Shown: positions 33,601 to 35,928 of the stretch, piece after piece
Layout of the letters: each line of letters starts with the position of its first letter
Position numbering within the stretch: the stretch's first letter is position 1
NCBI RefSeq assembly: GCF_000520595.1
Contig: NZ_KI914991.1
Span: 34,010 to 69,937, forward strand
DNA length: 35,928 nt
Source of the DNA: Arthrobacter sp. H5
GTDB lineage: Bacteria > Actinomycetota > Actinomycetes > Actinomycetales > Micrococcaceae
Reading direction: 5' to 3'
Translations under genes and position numbers: made by a program
The notes under the pieces: generated by a model
The model's input: only the letters and a program-made list of their open reading frames with translations
Told to the model about the DNA's origin: nothing
The model's database searches: none

Positions 33601-34191
33601 GGTCCGTTGACTGCGGAACTGCGCCGAGCTGAAGCCAACCACCATGACTTGGTCGCGTTGCTCCCACGCCTCGGGCGAGCACGCGGTTTTGGGGATGCAG
33701 ACGATATCGCTGCCGTGATCCGCCACCGACTGATCGCGGCCACTGCTCGGCCTGCCGGGTCGGGGCGCACACGAAAGCCAGCCCGGCTTATCGCGGGGCT
33801 CGTGCCCGAAGCGATGGGGTCGGTCGCTGATGACATGCGTCAGGCACTCGATGAACGTCATGGCCTCATCACGCAGCGAGCCGACGCAGTGATCGACAAA
33901 GCTATTGCCGACGGCGCGCAATGGATTGCGCAGCTCGGTGAACCGCCCGCTGCCGCGTCGCGGCGTGAGGGTTGGCGGCTGGCAACGCGCACGATCGCCG
34001 CGTATCGCGACCGGTACTCCGTCGCGACGCCGAGCCCGCTTGGGCTTCGACCCGAAGCTACGGCACAGCGAATCGATCACTCCAGGGCCGAAGCAGCGCT
34101 CACCGAGATTCGTCGGATGAACGCCGCGGCCAAGGGTGTTCAGTCCCATCGTGAGCCGTCTGAGCGGACTTCGGAGGGGCGGGTGCTCTGA
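30634..34191 (+). CDS. MobF-family conjugative relaxase-helicase (TraA-like)
   Basis: 1185 aa. The N-terminal TrwC/MobF relaxase domain begins SAGDGYKYLLRTVAAGDGDR with the probable catalytic Tyr14. It carries the metal-binding three-His motif DPHLHTHVVISN (H223, H225, H227). After a helical linker, a RecD-like superfamily 1 helicase follows with Walker A GPAGAGKTT (554-562), Walker B QLVIVDEASL (about 622-631) and GYAVTSFRAQGLTTGTAHVL near 850. The last 250 residues are helical and Arg/Ala-rich. The enzyme nicks oriT, stays bound to the 5' end and unwinds the strand for transfer. The start is GTG 30634; other in-frame starts lie within a few codons. It runs on the opposite strand to the T4SS genes and convergently with dprA. 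Confidence 0.94.
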   Translation: MTVSMRVMSAGDGYKYLLRTVAAGDGDRDLSTPLTRYYNADGTPPGRWMGSGLPTLGSGQLRDSDEVTEAQLQLLIGMGRDPLTGAPLGRAYPAYKSVTQRVEERVGTLDPELGPTARGRAVAAIEAAESERGTRRAVAGYDFTFSIPKSASVLWAVADAGTQSLIVNAHHAAIAEVVAFMEREVAATRAGATPGDGAVAQVEVRGLIATAYDHYDSRAGDPHLHTHVVISNKVQTVLDNKWRSLDGRPLHAATVALSEFHEAVFADHLTRLFGVEWETRDRGRDRNAAWAIAKVPEQLVSEFSSRSRHINEEKDRLIAAYVEKHGRQPSRTTIIKLRAQATLATRPEKEIHSLAELTTEWRHRAGKILGVDATRWAREVMANEAPLLLRADDVPLDVVRGLGQSVVATVGEKRSTWRRWNLTAEAARQTMKYRFASTRDREAIIGMVVDAAEAVSIRLTPPELASSPAIFRRSDKSSVFRPKNSTVFSSGELLDAEERLLQLAHTTTGPTVSLETVERIVRKPDREGLVLGEDQASALMEIAVSGRIVDLLVGPAGAGKTTAMNALRRAWEKEHGQGSVVGLAPSSSAAHVLAEDLGITTENTAKWWQNHLQSGASFQPGQLVIVDEASLAGTLSLDRVTQLAAEARAKVLLVGDYAQLQAVDAGGAFGLLTHDRDDVPELVDVHRLTHDWEKRASLELRHGHTEAIDTYDAHNRIVDGDTESVIDAAYAAWRTDLVAGRATVLVSDSNESVTALNNRARTDLILDGTVRGARESELHDGTHAACGDIVITRRNDRRLLAGRGGVRNGDRWSVVDARRDGSMLVRRAGGSWGSSVLLPADYVAEHVELGYAVTSFRAQGLTTGTAHVLVDSTMSRENFYVAMTRGRDANVAYVAVDQPDPSHDGPHPGENDEVTGRSVLTGVLQHVGAELSAHETIAVEQESWGTIAQIAAEYETIAAAAQRDRWASLVRASGLSAEEAEEVVGSDAFGPLTAELRRAEANHHDLVALLPRLGRARGFGDADDIAAVIRHRLIAATARPAGSGRTRKPARLIAGLVPEAMGSVADDMRQALDERHGLITQRADAVIDKAIADGAQWIAQLGEPPAAASRREGWRLATRTIAAYRDRYSVATPSPLGLRPEATAQRIDHSRAEAALTEIRRMNAAAKGVQSHREPSERTSEGRVL

Positions 34192-34208
34192 CCGCTGCCC
34201 AGTCGCGC

Positions 34209-34226
34209 CGGTACACGCTCGTACCG
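34209..34226. terminator. Inverted repeat between convergent relaxase and dprA genes
   Basis: CGGTAC (34209-34214) and GTACCG (34221-34226) form a perfect 6-bp stem with a 6-nt loop in the 65-nt gap between two convergent stop codons. The position fits a bidirectional terminator. There is no T-run on either side, so the call is tentative. Confidence 0.4.
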
Positions 34227-34256
34227 TCAACAAGCCGCGCTGAGGAAGATGAGCGA

Positions 34257-35264
34257 TTACAGGCCGCGTGAATCGGGTGAGCGACGATCACACGCTGCAG
34301 CGATGCGAAATGCTCGTGACAGCTCCGCGTTGTGGTCGTTGCTCTTGTCCTTGTCGGCTAGTCGAAGAACGTCTTCGGAACCTGTGAGCAAACGGGCGCG
34401 TCTGTCTTGAATAAGGATATTGGAGCCATAGCTGGCGGTACTCGTCACGGGGCCAGGAACCGCACCCACAGCGCGTCCAAGTTTGGCGGCTTCGTCGGCG
34501 ACACGCATCGATCCTGACCGCGCTCCCGCCTCAACGATCACCGTCGTCGAGGAAAGCGCGGCCATAATCCGGCCACGATCGAGAAACCGTTGCCGTGTTG
34601 GTGCAACACCCGGTGCAACCTCAGAAACGAGGAGACCTTGTTGCTCAATACGCGCAAACAGATCCGCGTGTCCAGCAGGGTATGCGCGATCGACCCCACC
34701 CGCGAGGACTGCAATCGTTCTTCCACCGGTCGCCAACGCCGACTGGTGTGCGACTGCTTCGATACCGTAGGCACCGCCAGCGACAACGACACGGCCACTG
34801 AGCGCGAGGTCACTGGCGAGTTCAATCGCCATATGGTCCCCATACGCGGTGGAGGCGTGCGCACCGGTCAGCGTGATGCGGTCGGCGAGAGGCTTGGCCA
34901 GCAGCGCAGTCTCGCCACGCGTCCAAAGTGCATATGGTGTGCGTGCTCCGAGATCGTTGAGGGCGACTGGCCAATCCTTCTCACCCGGAATCAGGACCAG
35001 GAGGCCTTGTCGCTCGAAGGTCGCCATCTGTGTGGCCAAGGTGTCGGCGCTGCTCACAGTGTGCAAGCGTTCGCGCCATACTGCCGCTGCGATTTGGTCG
35101 AGGCCGGGCACCGCGCCGTCAGCATCAGCGAGGCGGAGCAGTTCTACGGCGCCGACTCGGCCAACGAGACGACCTGTCGACGGATCATTCGGTGCAGCCA
35201 CGAGCGAGAGAACGGTACGCGCGCTCCGCTCGTCGTGTCCGAGGGAAGAGAGGGAAGTCATCAT
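34257..35264 (-). CDS. dprA: DprA-like single-strand DNA-binding protein
   Basis: 335 aa. The Rossmann-like DprA core is well conserved: TLTGAHASTAYGDHMA (132-146), VVAGGAYGIEAVAHQSALAT (160-179), AVLAGGVDRAYPAGHADLF (185-203), then DRGRIMAALSSTTVIVEAG and SGSMRVADEAAKLGRAVGAV. Usual residues are replaced in places (GAH for GSR, GRIMAAL for NRIIAGL), so it is a diverged copy. DprA loads RecA on single-stranded DNA in transformation; on a conjugative element it may protect or process incoming single strands. AAGGAG lies 4 nt before ATG 35264 and 7 nt before the adjacent ATG 35261. The ribosome site is within an inverted repeat at 35271-35298. Confidence 0.9.
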   Translation of the reverse strand: MMTSLSSLGHDERSARTVLSLVAAPNDPSTGRLVGRVGAVELLRLADADGAVPGLDQIAAAVWRERLHTVSSADTLATQMATFERQGLLVLIPGEKDWPVALNDLGARTPYALWTRGETALLAKPLADRITLTGAHASTAYGDHMAIELASDLALSGRVVVAGGAYGIEAVAHQSALATGGRTIAVLAGGVDRAYPAGHADLFARIEQQGLLVSEVAPGVAPTRQRFLDRGRIMAALSSTTVIVEAGARSGSMRVADEAAKLGRAVGAVPGPVTSTASYGSNILIQDRRARLLTGSEDVLRLADKDKSNDHNAELSRAFRIAAACDRRSPDSRGL

Positions 35265-35450
35265 CGGGCTCCTTCACAGCCAGTTGTCACCGTGAAGGTG
35301 CACAGCGCCGCCCTTTCGTATGTCGTTGGTCCGGCGTACCCTTGCAACCAGGCGACACACTCAATGTTCGCCATCGCCCACGCGATGGCATGACGGCCCT
35401 AGGCAGTCCTCCAAGGTTCAACGTTGCCGAGCCATGAGAGGACCGTTGTC
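35265..35450. promoter_or_regulatory. Divergent leader region with two inverted repeats
   Basis: CCTTCAC (35271-35277) and GTGAAGG (35292-35298) form 7-bp arms that overlap the dprA ribosome binding site. CCATCGC (35371-35377) and GCGATGG (35382-35388) form a perfect 7-bp stem with a 4-nt CCAC loop. The region lies between divergent genes and should hold their promoters, but no clear -35/-10 pair stands out. Confidence 0.5.
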
Positions 35451-35639
35451 ATGTTTCGAATCATCTGGGTCGTCAGCATCCACCTCCGTAACTTCATGCG
35501 CAGGTTCATGCCCACCAACATCCTGCTCGACGCGATACGTACCCGACGTGGGCTCAAGTGGGGTGTGCCCGCGATGCTCCTCGCCATCCCGTATCTCTTC
35601 GCCGCGAGCATCTGCACGGCTCTGATCGACGGGGGAGCG
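35451..35639 (+). pseudogene. Small membrane-protein ORF truncated by IS insertion
   Basis: The frame starts at ATG 35451 (GAGAGG about 9 nt upstream) and encodes a basic N-terminus (HLRNFMRRFMPTNILLDAIR) followed by one hydrophobic helix (VPAMLLAIPYLFAASICTAL). Shortly after the helix, near 35636-35640, the sequence changes to what looks like the end of an IS element, and the frame ends by chance at 35657. This suggests a small two-helix membrane protein whose C-terminal part was removed by insertion. The family is unnamed to me, though such short proteins are common on actinobacterial elements. Truncation is inferred from the adjacent transposase and the abrupt polar end. Confidence 0.55.
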
Positions 35640-35928
35640 CGGAATTTGTCAAGGTGAATGAGGCCAGTGGGAATTAGGCTGCTGCTTTTGTGTCGTTTTT
35701 CTCGGCTGGTTTGTTGATCCAGGCGGTGTTGGGGATGGCGAGGATTTTGGGGTCGTTGTTGGTGGTGAATCGTTCGGGTGTTTTTGCCCGTGCGGCGGCC
35801 AAGATTTTGGCTCGTTCGAGGGCTTTGCTGGCGGCCAGTCCGTAGTGGACATCCGCCGGTGTGTTGAGGCCGATTCCGGTGTGGCAATGGGTGTGGTTGT
35901 ACCCGTCGACAAAGAAGTCCATGAACGC
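35634..35928 (-). mobile_element. End of an IS3-type insertion sequence, continues past window
   Basis: The transposase 3' end (35674-35928) is followed by about 35 nt to a probable IS end near 35634-35640, where the truncated ORF departs. The exact terminal inverted repeat cannot be confirmed because the other end is outside the window. By eye the codon usage here (frequent TTT, GGT, GTT read on the plus strand) differs from that of the neighbouring genes, consistent with separate origin. Confidence 0.6.
35674..35928 (-). CDS. IS3-family transposase, C-terminal part (partial)
   Basis: The frame enters from the right edge with no start in the window and ends at 35674. The visible 84 or so residues include FVDGYNHTHCHTGIGLNTPA followed by DVHYGLAASKALERAKILAA. 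This is the C-terminal end of an rve/DDE integrase core as in IS3-family OrfB transposases (the W/GYNxxHxHxGIGxxTPAxVH pattern). The catalytic residues lie beyond the window. The methionine seen at 35922 is internal, since the frame is open to the edge. Whether the full transposase is intact cannot be judged. Confidence 0.85.
   Translation of the reverse strand, partial: AFMDFFVDGYNHTHCHTGIGLNTPADVHYGLAASKALERAKILAAARAKTPERFTTNNDPKILAIPNTAWINKPAEKNDTKAAA

Noticed and set aside
34590-35393. A 267-codon plus-strand frame over dprA and its leader
   Set aside because: Antisense to conserved DprA motifs, with Arg/Thr/Cys-rich composition typical of out-of-frame translation.

Overview
The window looks like the core of a conjugative element (an ICE or a conjugative plasmid) from a high-GC actinobacterium, most likely Microbacteriaceae-like. 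The evidence is strong G/C third-position bias, frequent GTG starts, strong AGGAGG-type ribosome binding sites, and actinobacterial families (SCO6880-type, DUF6112, DUF2637/SpdB-like, MAB_1171c-like, EspR-like). No integrase, att site, tRNA, rRNA or CRISPR array is visible, so ICE and plasmid cannot be told apart.

Layout. (1) Positions 1-12620, minus strand: a long conjugation/replication cluster, read from right to left. It starts with an ArdC-like antirestriction protein, a primase-polymerase, a DUF2637 membrane protein and a small hypothetical protein, all joined by 4-nt ATGA overlaps. Next come a conserved hypothetical and a ParB-like protein. The mating-pore genes follow: a VirB8-like protein, a peptidoglycan hydrolase with an M23 domain, two tandem DUF6112 genes, a TrbL-like membrane protein and an SCO6880-family protein. 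A two-gene module of unknown function (586-2003) and the start of another gene (1-319) end this side. (2) Positions 12621-13007: a divergent control region with four copies of a 14-bp palindromic operator laid over two back-to-back promoters. (3) Positions 13008-16121, plus strand: an overlapping or tightly spaced four-gene cassette of EspR-like XRE regulator, ImmA/IrrE-type metallopeptidase, MAB_1171c-like seven-helix membrane protein and membrane-anchored alpha/beta hydrolase. (4) Positions 16246-29455: a small excisionase-type HTH protein and then a complete type 1 BREX phage-defence operon in canonical order, brxA-brxB-brxC-pglX-pglZ-brxL. (5) Positions 29539-30363: a gene broken by an in-frame amber codon. 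(6) Positions 30364-30633: a non-coding stretch rich in inverted repeats, a candidate oriT or leader, followed by a MobF relaxase-helicase (30634-34191). (7) Positions 34257-35928: a convergent DprA homologue, a small membrane ORF cut short, and the 3' end of an IS3-type transposase leaving the window.

How it fits together: the element carries its own transfer system, an antirestriction protein that could protect it on entry, and a full BREX system to protect the new host. The operator array and regulator/protease pair suggest that transfer and the signalling cassette are switched together. The observations most worth following are the repressor/protease/membrane-protein/hydrolase cassette with its operators, the BrxL with an MIT_C-like C-terminal domain, a C7 tract inside pglX, the nonsense-interrupted gene behind brxL, and the glycine-zipper-like two-gene module in the transfer cluster.
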